Below are positions 12,526 through 26,934 of a DNA stretch of 64,000 nucleotides, piece after piece. This DNA comes from Leptoclinus maculatus (Eukaryota; Chordata; Actinopteri; Perciformes; Stichaeidae). The position numbers and the translations under genes were made by a program. The first letter of the stretch is position 1; each line of letters starts with the position of its first letter. The notes beneath the pieces were generated by a model. It had not been told where the DNA came from. It searched no databases and saw nothing but the letters and a program-made list of their open reading frames with translations. The stretch spans positions 12,985,680 through 13,049,679 of the forward strand of contig JAVDOI010000007.1 in assembly GCA_032191485.1 (NCBI GenBank), read 5' to 3'.

Positions 12526-15500
12526 CAAATATTGTAGATCTAATTTAAAATGAATTTATATCTAGGAAGTCTTGTGACATTATGGTGGCACTTTTGCCAT
12601 TCCCAGAATCATGTACTTATTCATACAGTTCTTTGTAACACAGAAAACATTTCATCTATGGCTGCCGAATGGCTATAAATAATGCAGCTCTTCCAACAGA
12701 CTTTGAAGAGGCCATCATACAATAGCAAATAAAAATCTGGCTGTGCTGCCCAGCTCTAGATTTGAGCTCTTATCAATGTTTTGAATTCCTCCCGCACCGA
12801 TATAAGGGGACAAATGAATGCAAGGTGCTGTGGATGGAGTTGCACAACATATTGTAAATGAAGTAGATTCTAAAATAACAAGCATTATCTGCAGAGTGAA
12901 CCTGCCTTCCATCAGTTCAGAAAGTGATTGAGGCTCGACCTTCAGTCAGGGCAACTAAAATCCAAATTCCACTGCTGGATTCCTCCTCATTCCAATATAC
13001 TTTCATTCGGAGCTTGTAAAACTTTTGGAAATATATTCCTGTGGCCCGAAAAAGCCATGACAATTGCCGTATGTATGGATTTTGTGGATATCACCACTGA
13101 CCTGAATCTTGAATCAACTGTGAAACAAAGTGTGTTTCAAGAGCCATCTGGAAATGCAAAGCACATGATCTCATTTTCCACTGTTTGTTGTTTATAAAAT
13201 TTCCAACACCACTTTTGTTTCCATCGTACCAATTAGACAACGCTTCAGATAACCTTCGAGCAAACCACAGAGAGGCAGCCAGCCAGCACTCAGGAAATGA
13301 AAACAGCATATAAAGCAGCAGCCCAGCATCATTTGTCCTCCTGCGCATTACAAATACTTCAAATCTAGTACAAGCTCAACAAAAAACACAATAATTGATC
13401 ATATATACTGTCAGTTAGGTGTGACTAGAAGTGTGCATACATGTTGGTATACATGTGTGTATCAGGTGGAAACTCTGACATGTAAAAATACTCAAAAACA
13501 CTCATGACTTGTTTGTCACTGAAAAAAAAACCACATCTTCCTGCTCCCTCCTCTGCTCAGCCACCCTAAGTGACACATGGCACTGCCATTGACAAAGCGA
13601 GTGGGAGCAGAGATCCAGACGGCTGGATTAGTATTTCCCCCTGCATGCCAGACAGAGAAAAGCCATTCTAAATAAACGGCCAATGGTGAGAGCACCAAGG
13701 AGAGAGAAACAGAGAGAGAGGGGGAGACAGGAGTGGCAATGAGAGTGGAAACAGAAAGGATACAGGACAGGATTTAATCACAATGCGTTTCCACTCGGCT
13801 ACCAGGTAGTGCCAAAGAGAACAAGGATGGGATGATGATGAGTGTTGTAGTGGCTGCGAGGGAAACTGAGGAAAGAATGATATTCTACTCTGGAGGACGC
13901 AAGCCTGTTTCTGATTCAAAATGTCTTCTTTTGGAGGTATTCCTCCTGTTTTTGAAAACAATTACATGTCTAACGGATTCCAATGGAAACCCAATCATTA
14001 AAAGTACGTAATGTTTAGGGCAGGGTTTCTCTTTCTAAGAACCGTAGCTTTACTTCATGTCTACCAAAATATCTGAATGGAAAAATCTGTGCAGTGATTG
14101 TAAATGTGCTTTTTCAATGAGCTGATTCCGACTGTGGTGACCCACTGTTCAGTTGGCAGCCTGTGAAATGGCTTTACACCAAGCCAAGCCAATAGTCCGC
14201 TGTCTTCCAGACCTCCATTCGACCCCGTCTTTCCAGTGCTATGTTTGTGTTTCTGCCAGTCATTCTCTCGGTCCAATTTAAACCCATTTTGACCATGATG
14301 CCAGCTCCATCTGCACCAACATTGAGCAGCTTGGCCACTTTTGCAGTCAACTTTGGGCATTTAGAAGAGGGACAAACGAGCAAGGGAGCATGGCACGGAG
14401 TGACAAAAAAAGAGTTTTACTTTATTTCCAACCTTAGAGCAAAGCAGGGGAACATCTGGTGAGATGCGCAAGCAGTTTTTATTTAAAAATGGCCTGTGGG
14501 AGCCCCTGCTCACCCGAAAATACTTTCATCCTTTTCTACTAACAAGTTTCACGCAGCTATCGAGACATAGTTACAGGAATTTTCCATCCTTTCTTTCCTT
14601 TTTTTAAAACTACTTTACACCTCCGTCTTTATACAAACCTTATTTGAGATGTGGGCTCATTGTGGGCAAAATAAAGGAGAATCCATGGTTACAAAAAAGA
14701 GGGATTAACAACATGTGTAATGTGACACACATGCTGTCATAATGTCCACAAAATGAAGAAAGTTGTTGCTGATAAACAAGATTAGTGGAAGCTTGGTGTT
14801 AAGGATTTAAACTCAGATGTGGAGGTTTCTATGACGACTAATGTTAACAGAAATCAAAATCACACTAATATTCATTTAACAGACACCAGTCGGTAATTTA
14901 TCAATTTCTAACAGGAAGTTTGTTTCGTCCACCCGTGACTTGCGAAACACCCCATGAACGACTCTTATGGCTTTGTATTTTTTAATATCATCATAACTAT
15001 ATAGTTTATAGAATATTATAGATCTGGCAGGTTAACAAGAAGCATGCTTTTGGTGATTTCACTAACAGGCATTTTCCAATTCATCTTCCTTGTGCTGTAA
15101 AGTCAACCCTGATGCATCCTGCAGAGACGATATTTGTTGTTTGTGTAGATCCAACTTGTGGCACTTTGACAGGTTACTGAATTGTGATTGTGGGCAGCAG
15201 ACCGCATCTTTGTCTGCTCAACATCTAATGTAAACAACTTTTTCCCCATTTCTCTCGTCCCCCAGCCCACTGCCTTGTTTACAGCTCAACACACTGCTGT
15301 GGTCGAACAATACAAACGATAGAAAGTCATTCAAACACTCGTGTGATCAAAGCAAAGCTGCAGATTTGCGGCCAGGGCGGTAAAATCGGCACTAAATACG
15401 TTGCTCGAAACTCTCATTCTGTGACCGACCAAATGGAATAATTGTGAGATGAATCATGGCGATGAAGCGTGGCCGGGGAGGGCAGGGGGCAGGGGCTTCA

Positions 15501-18000
15501 GTCAACAGATTGAAGATCTCACCTCTCACCATGATTCGGAAACAAGACTTTGTCTGAGCTGCATTGTAAAAGCTAGTATGATGGATGTTGAGGAAGCATT
15601 AAAGTCCACTCGATACCAGCGTAAATTTCTCCCGACCTCTCCCTATTTCAATAAGAAGCCCTTTAAAAGGATTGTTTCACCCATGTCAGTAGTCCTAGAC
15701 AAGGAAGACTCCAGTTTTAAGACCCACTGGAGCTGCAGGATGAAGAGCGTGTTGTGTTATTTATTACTAATGTGTCTGCAGCGCTGGGTTGCCAGGAAAT
15801 CTAAGTCCACATAGGCCACACAGAACCAAAATGGCCGACCGGGGCCTCGTTGCTCATTATTGTCTAACAGCGCCGACAGTAAAATATCAGGAATATTGTT
15901 GTGGATGTGAACAACAAGCCTGCATGGCCCAGCCTTTTGTCCCAACAATGTCTGTCCCCTGTTATCTACATATACACTCCTGTCCTGTCCAAGCTAAAGC
16001 TGAATAGTGTCTGATCCCAGACCTCTGGGCCATCTGCCATTCAAAGACGTTCCTCTATGTGTCAGCGAAGGGAAGCAGCTATATTTAGTCACCAAACACA
16101 GATTTAGTGGTGAAGAGAAACAAACACCAACCTCACAGTCTGCCTGCTGGTTAAAGAGACCCGTTTTCTTTTCGTGAAGAATACATTTTGCAGCCAAAAT
16201 CACACGCAATATTGGAGTGCGAACTGGCAGATAAAATGCACAAAGTACTTAATGAGACATCGTCGAGGATGTCTTCTGTAATTACCTGTCATGGAAGATA
16301 ACAGACCTAAACACTTTTTTTGTCAGATCTATTTACTAAACTCTAGACATTCATCAACAGCAGCACAGTGTCAGACGGAATTTGAAATCAGCGTTAACTA
16401 GAGATGAGAAATAACACTGTGGATGTCCGAATTGAGTCATTGTGGAGCAGCAGAGATACAATTAGTTCAAGAAATGATTGTGAGCAAACACGATGTATTC
16501 TCTTGTCATGTGCACGGTTATCTGTCTTTGCCTTCTGTTAGCTTTATCTCCCTCTTGCTTCATTATTCCACAATCTATCTTATCTCTAACCTTTCTGCAT
16601 CAAGCTCATTCTTCCCTTCTTTCATGCCGCCCCTCACCTTTTCTATCCCTTTATCGTCCACTCGATCCCTCTCTCCCACCTGTCCCTCGCCTTAACCCTC
16701 CTTCAGCCCTCTCCTCCCTCTTGTCCCCTCTCAAACTAATGGAGCACATTACAGGCTTACTAAAAATAGCCCTGCTGCAAAGTCAATTCATTTTTTGTCT
16801 TTCAGTCTTCCCCTCTTTCTCCCTTCTATTTTTTTCTCTCTTTTCCGTGACTCCCTCAGGAGGGAAAATGAGTAACGGGGAGAAGGCTTGTCAGCTCATT
16901 TATCAGCTGGCAGCCCGGGTGCAGCTCTCTATGCTATCAGGGCTGAGCGGCTGAGGCTGTGGGGCCGATGCCCTGGGACCGGGCCCCTGGCTGAGTATCT
17001 GTCATGATTCTTGCTGTATGGCCATGGACCTTGGGGGACAGTGTGGAAATGAATGAGTGGTCAGTGTTTACGGGCTGCTGTAGGCACCGTGGACATCACC
17101 TACTGGTCAGGCCGGGGGTCTTAAATCAGCAGGGAAATCCATGGCGGCAGATACTGTGCTGAGAGCATATATCACGAGGGGAGAATGGATGAGACGCAGT
17201 GGAGGAGAAAAGCCTCAGGCAGATGCATGAGTAAGGAAAGATAACATAAAATCCATCTTATCCTCAGGGAAAAAATCAAATGAGATCCTGGAAAGCAGGT
17301 AAAGTATTAAAGGGTAATTCTGGTTTATTACAACTTAAATCCTATTTTCATCATTCTAACCTTTATAACTATCGGTAATATTAACATTGCGTGCATTAAA
17401 TTAGTTTTTGAAACCCAAGGATGTGCCAACATTGCTGAAAAGAGCTCATGCTTCTCACTCCATAGTGGTATCATATAAATATGTTGATATATTAAAAATG
17501 TGCCCAAATATATCCTTTTGTTTTTAATGAACATTCAGTAATGAGTAAGTGTTTTTACATATGTTTTTACAAAACCGCAAAATGTTAATGCGGAACATTC
17601 CTCCAAAACGTTCCCTGTGGATTTATTTTGTTTTCCTTACGAAGATCCCAGTCTCCAGTGTCAAAGTCCTGCAACACCCCAGCCACCTCTCCCCGGCTGC
17701 TGTGTGGCACAAGAATGTATAATTTCACAAAACTAAGTCGTTTTTTTCCTATTGCTGACTCGTGCCAAAATTGAACTAATGTATTTAATTGAGTGTGATG
17801 ATAATAATAACAAATATGGAATAAGATCTCATGTGAAAACCATGCCTTCTTTCCAACGCAAAATACCATGAATGAAATAACAGAAGCCTGGAGAAGCGAC
17901 AGCAGCGGCAGAGGTTAATGACGCCAATCTCTGAGTGATCCCTAACTCATTAAACTGCCATTTCAGTGTCTCTAATGATGCTGCATGTGTCTTACACCCT
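12526..18000. other. gene-free upstream DNA
   Basis: No supported exon. Purine-rich sequence lies around 13700-13760. A strongly pyrimidine-rich (C/T) stretch lies at about 16600-16740, with a second at 16800-16860. The rest shows no repeat family that I recognise. Short frames have no homology I can name. Confidence 0.5.
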
Positions 18001-18001
18001 T

Positions 18002-18161
<160 letters not shown>

Positions 18162-19074
18162 GTAAACAGAAACGGATGTGCATGCACAAACACACGCACA
18201 TACCACAAATACCAAAGGTTTCTGGTGTAGCAGTACTCCAGCACACTCTAGCATGTTAACTTCTGTCTTGGGTCAATGTCAGAAAGACTTTCTGTGTTAT
18301 TGCATAAACCACTGGTGGCTTTGACAACAGGCCCAGAAAATACCTCATGACAGCAGATCAGAAACAAATAAATCCAATATGTTACAACGACAGCATGTAG
18401 CCGCTCAGGGCAATAAGACTTATTTAACTGATTTGAGGTACAATGACACACACACACACACTCACAATTTCTATTTTTGCAACGCTATAAATTCAGATAA
18501 ATTAGAGGAGTAAAGGATTGAGAACTCCTAGAAATAGCTTTGTGCAAAAGATGGAAATTGGATTCCTTCCTGCTCTCCTCCTGCTCTTGATGGCGAACAT
18601 TAAAAAGCACTCCCTCATAAGATAAGAGCTGATCATCATTGTCAGTAATGTGACAAATGCTCAGTCATTTAAGTTGGGTTGTTAAAGTTGACTGACGCCT
18701 TCTCCTTGCATAATAAACTTGTTTTTTTTTCTTTCCTGTTTGCTCTACGAAAATATTGTGAACGTTTTTATATATATATAATTTGTTATTTGATAATCTA
18801 GCAGTTAAACGTGTTCATTTGTTCATCTTGTATTCAGACAGTGACGTCGAGGATGTTTTTCCAAATAAATTGACTGCATCACTGACTTTCCTGTTGACTT
18901 TCCTGTGAAATCAACTTGTGATGGTGCCACTCTGGGAAAGAGACAATACTGTTCCAACAAATGAGCCGCCATCGTTCCATCACTTACTTCTGATGGATTT
19001 GTTCAACTTAGCAAGAGTAATCAGAACAGCACCCATGAAAGCAATGGGAAATCTGTGAGTGTGTGTTTGTGATG

Positions 19075-19097
19075 GTGTGTGTGTGTGTGTGTGTGTG
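19075..19097 (+). repeat. (GT)n microsatellite
   Basis: About 11 GT units, preceded by an imperfect GT-rich stretch from 19055. Confidence 0.9.
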
Positions 19098-19429
19098 AGG
19101 CAGTCCTCACCAGAAGAGGAGATGAGAGAGCATCTGCAGTGCCCAAACTGTTCCTCTCGGCAGACGGCGTCTGCGCGTCCTGTGAAACCATGCATCAACA
19201 TGGAGATGACACAGCGGACATTACGTTCACCACCACCGGGCCTCTCCCAGCCACCTGCCTCCTTCTTACCCGGTGACATCTGGCAGATGCTGCAGTGGCC
19301 AAAATGCTGCAGAGCAAATATATAGTAATGAGCAGATGTAACGAAAATAAAGTTATTTATGGACTCGACTGGAAGGCTTTTTGGGCATTTAAAGGAAAAG
19401 TTCCTCATCTAGGGAGACGCATATTATTG

Positions 19430-19560
19430 CTGAGATTTGGGTGAGAAGATGATACCACTCTCTTGTGTGTTTGCTAAATACGAAGCTACGATTAGTGGGC
19501 AGTTAGCTTAGCATAGAGACTGGCAACGGGGGGGGCAGCTAGTTTTGCTCATCAAAGAAG
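19430..19560 (-). repeat. dispersed repeat, 'AGTCTTTATGCTAAGC' family, copy 3
   Basis: Reverse copy: GGGTGAGAAGATGATACCACTCTC, AAATACGAAGCTACGATTAG and GCAGTTAGCTTAGCATAGAGACTGG complement the forward copies at 4.0 and 31.9 kb. Confidence 0.6.
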
Positions 19561-21148
19561 AATTACATTGCATCCAATGTGGTATCAATACGGCCTTTAT
19601 GGTACTGATATACTACAGTGAACTCTGCAGAAACCCTGTTCATATTAACAGACAGATATGAGAGCAGTGTCTAGTGTAATTCTTGGCAAGAAGGCAAATA
19701 TGTATATTTTACTAAAAGTTACTAAAAGCACAATGTAGTTGATCTGCTAGGCATGTGTGATAATTGAAAGAGTAACTGCAGGCTTAATGTGTTTTTTAAG
19801 CTGTAAAATAAAGAATATGACTGTACTTTGCTGAATCAAATCAATGCTAGGGTTAATATTGACATTTTACCAAATTTATATTTGGTATTTCATGGTTGAT
19901 AATAACTCAAAATGCCATCCACTGTTTTGAATCGGCCCTGATCTTGCAAGGCCAATTCTGACCCCCCTCCTCGCCTCTCCCCACAGCATCTATTGTTTTC
20001 CACAGCACTGTGTTAGATTACAATCAATGCACAGCTCAAGCCTGTACAGTGGACGCTCTGTTGACTTTAAATCTGGTGAATCGGTGTTGAAGACTAATTA
20101 TCTAGCGATATCAATGTGCTTTCCTACGCTGGGACAAGAGTCGATGAAGCATTAAGTGTTTTTTCTCATGTAGCAGCTGGCTAGTTAGCTAGCAAAGGTT
20201 AGCTTGCTAATTCCACCATGTTTTCATGCTAACGTTAACACTGGTTACAGCAAATGAGCAGAGCTGGTTCCCCGCTCCCCACCGCTAGGAGACTGCTAGG
20301 CTGCTAGGAGACTACAGCCGGAAGGAGAGCAGATGGCCGCTTCCAGAAGCAAAGGCGCTAGGGCCTGAATTTGAGTTGCTATGTACAGCCGCGTTGGCCA
20401 GTCTCCGAAATCCATCAAAATTCAGTGCCCCATATCACGATTATTCAAGCTACTGCAGCTGTCATATTTGTTGATGCCGCCTCAAAGCTCAATAGTACGT
20501 GGTTTAATCTCTCAGCCTCTTGCCCATTTTTGCATTTTACAAAATGATGCAGTTGGTGGACTAAGTCTCAGACATGGAGGTGAAATTACACTTTTAAGTG
20601 TGTATTGCAGCATATGAGATGAGATGAAGACAAAGAATGATTCCAGTGACAAAACACTAATACATGTTCTCTGCTGTCTCCAGTTTAAAAAGAAAAAAAT
20701 CTCTTGAGTCTCACTAATGGATTCCATACATCTTGAGGAGTGGATACTATTAGCTTTACAGGGCAATGAGTTGAAACAATGTTACCAATTTGTGAAATAT
20801 TCAATACCCATTTTCCCAAACATGAAGGTCCACTCCACACCCGGTGTGAGTTAGGATCTATTTCCTCCAACCGCGGAGTGAATTTGGATGCAGCTTCAAA
20901 GCTTCTCTCTGAGCTTTAATCACGTTACAAACCAAGTGCAGGTAGCTGGGGGAAGTGGAAGCACTCAGTCTGAGCGCTTTGACTGAGGAATCAGAAGCTC
21001 ACCCTGCATCGCCTCTTTTTCCCCTCACAGTCAGAGTTAAACCTGATTAGAGAAGATTGGTGAGATTGGTTAGCAGCCACCGATGGAGAAAGAGCCCTCG
21101 GAGCTCTTCTCTTCCCCATCAGCACCAATTCTAATTAACTCGCAAGAA

Positions 21149-21150
<2 letters not shown>

Positions 21151-21233
<83 letters not shown>
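21151..21233 (+). repeat. (TG)n microsatellite, about 83 bp
   Basis: Uninterrupted TG array of about 41 units. Confidence 0.97.
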
Positions 21234-21234
<1 letters not shown>

Positions 21235-23449
21235 GAAAACCAGCAAGTAGGCTTTGAGGCTAATTCGAGCCTGATTATTTAGTCTAGACTTTACTGATCT
21301 ATCCGCTATCCTTAACGGGAGGGTAAATTCACAAAGTGGGGTTTGCATGCTCATGTCCAATCCAAGCAAGACCCATGATTGTGTGTGTATCCAAATGTGT
21401 ATGTTTTGGTTCTATCTCGTCTCTCTGACAATAATCCAGAGAACCACAGGCTTCTTCCTGACACACATTTAAAAAAAGAAAAATCACATATCAGTCTGCC
21501 CCTGGGTGTACTGAAGAACTAATGGGAGGAACAGGCCAATCAGTCCCTTTCATGGTTCAACCTTCTCATCACCAACTCAAATAAACAGGCAAGAATGTGA
21601 TTTGATATCTGCACTACTGTCACATAAAAACGTTCTCAGAGGAGAACTTTACCTTGCCTGTTATATAGATGATTGCTCTTTAAACAACATAGATGCAGTG
21701 ACGCACACAAGGCATGAATCATGCATTTATCAGAACGAGCCATTTCACGGTTTTGCTTTGAATGCCTCTATTACAGTATAAATAGGAGAGTGTGCTTTTG
21801 GTGGCAGGTTGCATTTGAAGAACAATGAATGTCTGAGGTTGAAGAGGTTTTAGGGACGTCAAAAGAAGTTGACAAAAGTAACAATTCTGTCTCTGGCTAA
21901 CTGGTTTTCAAAAACAACACAGAGAGAGTGAATCCTCCAACAATGTGTTCAGGACTTTGTGAGTGAATCAGATTGCCATCACAGAAATCACCTGTGTTCA
22001 AAGAACAACTCATATTAAATTAAATACAGCGCCATGCCATTTGATATATATTCCCCCATTTTGAAATAAACCCAAGTGGTTACTTGTAAGTGGGTTGGGT
22101 GTAGTTATGCATGATACATTGATAATATATTTAAAAAAAACATTCTTTCAGTCATTCATTGATTCATTTCCTGTTGCAATGGTAATTAAACAAGGCAATA
22201 CAACCATTGTATTCTCTACATGTCTCTCACAGTGAAACACACAGAGAATGTGCTGTACCTTGAAAATACATGCTGAGTTACTACCGGCAACATCGGCGTG
22301 TATATATATTGCGACGTCTTCGGGCAGTAGCAGCCACACTGTCAACATTTCCTGCTGAATTTTCTAGTTGCTCTTGTTTTCCATACTCAAAGCAAAAATA
22401 CAGTAATTGGGAACTGGAGGAGCCGGGGATCGAACCCCCTTACAAATTATCGGCAGTTTGTGAGGGAGTCAGGGAGACTGAATCTAGTCAACGTCATTAT
22501 CATTTTAACCTCCAAATTCCTTGTAAAACCTATCTCACCATGACGGTCTCAATTGTCTCCAGAGGAAGAAATATCAACTTATTGTTAGCCGGGTGGAGGT
22601 CAGGTGTCCTTGGAGCTACCGCCATTGATTCACAGAGTGCACTCGTCTTTCATGAGATCATTTATCTTGATTGTGGCCTTTATCATTGAGGCTCACAGCG
22701 CCAAGACCCCATTTAAGAGGCAACGAGTGGCATCTTGACGCATCAAGATGGATGATCAGCTCTCATGTAAACCATTTATACGTCTGAGAGTCTGCTGTGC
22801 ACCAGGAACAACAAACAGAAACACATGGATGTAGTTCAAAACGCTGCTGTAGAAAATCCCCTGACTTTATATCTGGGCTTTTATTACTGCAATCTGAATC
22901 AATGGAACCTCGACAAAAATGACAGAAGCAAAGCCCCGAGACTTGTAATACAAATGCAGGACTCCAGCAGACAGTCAGGCCCGCAGACAGCCTTCGTCAA
23001 TGCCCTCTGAGGCCCGGCGTCCGTACCTCTGATCTCCATGATCTGAATGTCGAATCCATAATACGGTTTGCTGTCCATCATCCCCTGTCATCTGTCGTCA
23101 TCAAAATCAGGAAGATAGCAGCCAGGTAGCTCTTATCTTGCTGAGCCACAGCTGGGCCCAGATAGACTGCTACCATCTTCATTTCCTCCACATGCAAACA
23201 GAGAGCCATCAAAACACACATCAGTGGGGCAGATTTATAATCTTCACTGTCAAAACATGGATTCAAAGTTTTGGAGTGTTTCAGCCAGATTGTGGAATGT
23301 TGCATTAACTTATGTCAAGATGTGTTTGATTTGTGTACCGTAGTAGTTTTTCCTCAGGAAATGAAGTAGAAAAGGTGATAGAGCTCTCATTCTTCATTGC
23401 TCAGATGTACAGTCTGAAAATAAATCAACTTCTTTGCTTGTTCTTTGGA
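21234..23449. other. gene-free upstream DNA
   Basis: No gene recognised. A frame of about 139 codons at 22270-22689 has no domain similarity I can name. A perfect 8-bp inverted repeat with a 4-nt loop lies at 22731-22750. Confidence 0.5.
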
Positions 23450-24485
23450 CAGTGGTGGACTGAAACTAATCACACTGTCTGAAATATTGTAATTTCACTA
23501 CTTGTACTAAAAGCTGTGAGACCTAATATTTCCATGGTACATTTACTAAGTAAGTGTTGTACTTAAAGGGATACTTTGCTAATTTTTAACCACTTCTGTG
23601 TCATCAAAGTGGCTCTGGGCGCTGGCGGCCAAAGGGCGCCAGGCTTTAGTAACATGTTCAATGTATTTCACAGTGTGTTTTTTTTACTTTTGCTTCAGTA
23701 AAGGGTGTGAATACTTCCTTTTGGTGTTACATCTCAGGAGAGCATGCAGGCCTCCCATAAAAGAAGTTCAACATTTAAGTTTTATACTTACCGCTGCAAA
23801 AGCTACTTTATACTTATATAATTATATTTTAGTGGGACATATTTTACCTTTCACTTCACTCCATTTATTTGACAGCTACTCATTTTGCAGATTAAGATTA
23901 AAATAACACAATGAATGATTATTCACTCAGTGGCTACTTTATAGGTACACCTGTACAATCTATTACAATCAGTACAACAGCCCTGCCATAAATTACCCAG
24001 ATTATAATGTTCCGTTTTTGGTGACATTGTCAGAAAGGTGTAAATTAAATTTCATATTAAACTGAGGTCATAGTTAAAGGTTAAAGAGTGGTGAACTGGA
24101 CTTCATTATATTGAGAAGTGTTTCTATTTTTCTTCCCATGTACGTCTAAAAAACATAAAACTAACAGATGTATTAGATTGCATTAGACTGCACAGGTGTA
24201 CCTAATAAAGTGGCCACTGAGTGTATGTGACTATATCAAGTAATTCAAATTAGTCACAGCTACAACATTAAAGTGCTACACTTCAGCAATAATAGTCTGA
24301 TAATTTAATATTATACATATACATAGAGCCATGCTGCATAATGAGTACTTTTACTTAAATACATGCAACTTCTATACTTGTATGTAAATAACACTTTTAA
24401 TGCAATACTTTTACTTAAAATTGAGTTCTTCTAAATTGCTGTATTGCTAACTTCACAGTGGATCTGAATATTTCCTCCATCACTG
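23450..24485. mobile_element. hAT-like non-autonomous element with nested insertion
   Basis: The left end CAGTGGTGGA (23450) and the reverse complement of the right end, CAGTGATGGA (ending 24485), form short terminal inverted repeats. The internal text (TACTTGTACT, AATACTTTTACTTAAA, GGATCTGAATA) matches two other copies in this window (41340-41532 and 49850-50023). The 8-bp flanks TCTTTGGA and CTTGTGGA agree at 5 of 8 positions, as a diverged 8-bp target duplication would. No transposase is encoded. It contains a smaller inserted element at 23934-24223. Confidence 0.6.
23934..24223. mobile_element. MITE-like element with about 38-bp terminal inverted repeats
   Basis: The left end, beginning CACTCAGTGGCTACTTTAT (23934-23971), and the reverse complement of the right end (24185-24223), beginning CACTCAGTGGCCACTTTATT, match at about 35 of 39 positions and continue through AGGTACACCTGT. 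The element is 290 bp and non-coding. I recognise the terminal motif from teleost genomes but cannot assign a superfamily. No clear target duplication is visible. Confidence 0.8.
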
Positions 24486-26160
24486 CTTGTGGAAAATGAC
24501 TAACGTTAACTAAGATAAGATTGATCAAAGACCACAACAGAGGAATAAGAAAACACAATACAGTCTAAATGTAACATATGAACAACATATATTAATTACG
24601 TATTAACTGTATAAGAAGTAATACTGACACCAGTGCAAAATAGAATAGCAACATGAGTAAGGTTTAATAAAGTAAAAAAATAAATCTCTAAATTAGAAAA
24701 AGTAAATTACAACATAAGTAACAAGAGTAAAAATAGAAGTGTATAAGGAGTAGTACTAACACCAGTGTAAAATTGGCAATGATTTTGACAAATAATAAAA
24801 GTTATATTGAACTAGTTGGTGTCTATCATCCTTTCTTTTTCCTTTCCTAGTCTTCGACCTCCTACAGTTACCTTCTAAGAGTGACCTATTCTCCCTGATG
24901 TTCAACTTCTTCATTCTAATCCCGGCTCCACCCAGACCCTCTCCAGTTGGCTCCATGCTCCAAAGACACCAGCGATTATTAATCAAGTCACAGAGGAATG
25001 TGGTTATTGCTGATGGGAAAGTTGGCTAACGCAGAAACGGTTTGTGCCTGCATTTTCGGGCCCGTCTCAATCAATCTGTCATGTTCCGCAGATGTGAGAC
25101 AGTAATGAATATGAATTGGTGCTCCAGAATGAATGAGTTTTCAGCCTTTATATTGGCAGAATGCCCTCAGGACGATGTCACCTGCAATGAGCCGTTTTAT
25201 AGCCCTCCTCGCTCCTGCATACCAAGCAGGGCCAATTGGCTGTTAGAGCCTGATGGATGTTCGTATACATTGTTTGAGGTTTTACGCCATACTGATAATG
25301 GTGATAATCACATCCTAAATTAAAGGTGATTTACTTGGCTTTTTTATGCCAGCTGAGGCAACCAATGTTAAACCAAAAAGGCAGACATGCGTAAAGTTAC
25401 CTACAATGTAATGCAATGCAGCCCCAGTGTGTGATTTCAGATAGCACACTGGCATCAAGGGAGCCAAAGCGCCGTGACGTTTAACACACCACCGTTAGCA
25501 TCGAGGTTGGATTGGATAGATATCTGAAATTGAAGTGCATCCAAAAAGCATTCAAGACGGATTGAAATCCGACTGCCACCACCTCCAAAGGCGGTTTAAG
25601 ATGGGCTCCATCGCTCTAAGATGTATAGGTAATCTTCACTCCTCCCACAATGTAACTACGTCAGTAAGCAGTCCGCAAAAAATAGCCAGTTACTGATTTT
25701 CATAATACATCCATAATCTGTTTCCTCTGTCGTTTCGATAACAGCAGAGTACACTTAAAAATAGGCTGAAATTAGCTGCTGTTCTCCGTCTCATTAAGGC
25801 AACAAGAACAAACGTGGTGAGGGATCAGCGGGAGTTTGAGCCCAAGAAGACAATTAAACTTTTGTCTTGCTCGTATTTCATAAATGTGATTAATTTATGT
25901 GTTTGTGTTAATTTATGGATGTTGTGGAAATTTATCATATCGTTCTTTTAGATATAACTTGTATCGCTTAAACCTGCATATATGCAGATGAGGCCAACCA
26001 GGCTCATTTAAAACCTAATAATAAATAATCTCATATCGAAGGTATTTTAGCATTTCTGGCTTGCTGTAATGTCTGATCTCACTACCTAACCCTCTTCCCA
26101 CGGAAAGGCTGGGAACCTGGCCTTGGTGGAGGGATCGGCAGAGGAGGACGACATCTGCGA

Positions 26161-26183
26161 GGGGGGGGGGGGGGGGGGGGGGG
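26161..26183. repeat. poly-G run (23 G)
   Basis: Uninterrupted G homopolymer, G-quadruplex-prone and of uncertain true length. Confidence 0.93.
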
Positions 26184-26883
26184 AGACGAGATAATGTGCA
26201 TATATACTCTGTTTTGTCTATTCATTGTTGTTAGACCTCCGAACCATCTGTGGGGAAAGAGCTCTATCCATTCAGCTGAATTATTATTAGTGTCTGTTCA
26301 ATAAATATGTTTTTATATTTTAAGAGTTTTCTCATCTCGATTATTTCTCACCAGGAGGTTAAAAAAGTTTATTTTCCACCACAATGGACAGTTGTTATTT
26401 AATGCTAGCTAGACCGGTACTGTTGTATCTAAATCAGTTACAGAAAAGCTTCATGTGTGTTAACACCTCCTTCTGGACTGGAGGAGGGCGGATCCTGATT
26501 TGCATAAACAAAGACAATCAGATGTGTGATCCAGCTAACATAGTTCATAATACTACTTCCCATAAATTAGTATCTGTATTAAATACAGATACTAGCTATG
26601 ACAAGTGTACATGAGGCCACTGATACAGATGGTTGTAATAACTTCTGTTACTTTCTAAGTGTTTAGGTTTCTGCATTAAATCTTAAAAGGGAAGATGTCA
26701 GGCCTGAGGACACACCACTGAGGTTTAAATCACTGCAGCCTAATGCTAAATGACTCCACAAGGAGTCATAACAAACATGGTGAGGGCCTGCAGCACCATC
26801 AAGCTCTGTACATATGAAATGGCTTTCATGACCCGGCTTTGGGTTTTGCAGTGATTTATGCACAGTTGCACACATATATCCAT

Positions 26884-26885
<2 letters not shown>

Positions 26886-26931
<46 letters not shown>
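26886..26931 (+). repeat. (CA)n microsatellite
   Basis: About 23 uninterrupted CA units. Confidence 0.95.

Positions 26932-26934
<3 letters not shown>

Noticed and set aside
16493..16954. 153-codon frame on the + strand, Ser/Pro/Leu-rich
   Set aside because: Generated by a pyrimidine-rich tract; no domain or splice-compatible homology seen.
22421..22440. GGGGATCGAACCCC, like the reverse complement of a tRNA/SINE B box
   Set aside because: No A box at the right spacing and no cloverleaf could be found, so neither a tRNA gene nor a SINE is supported.
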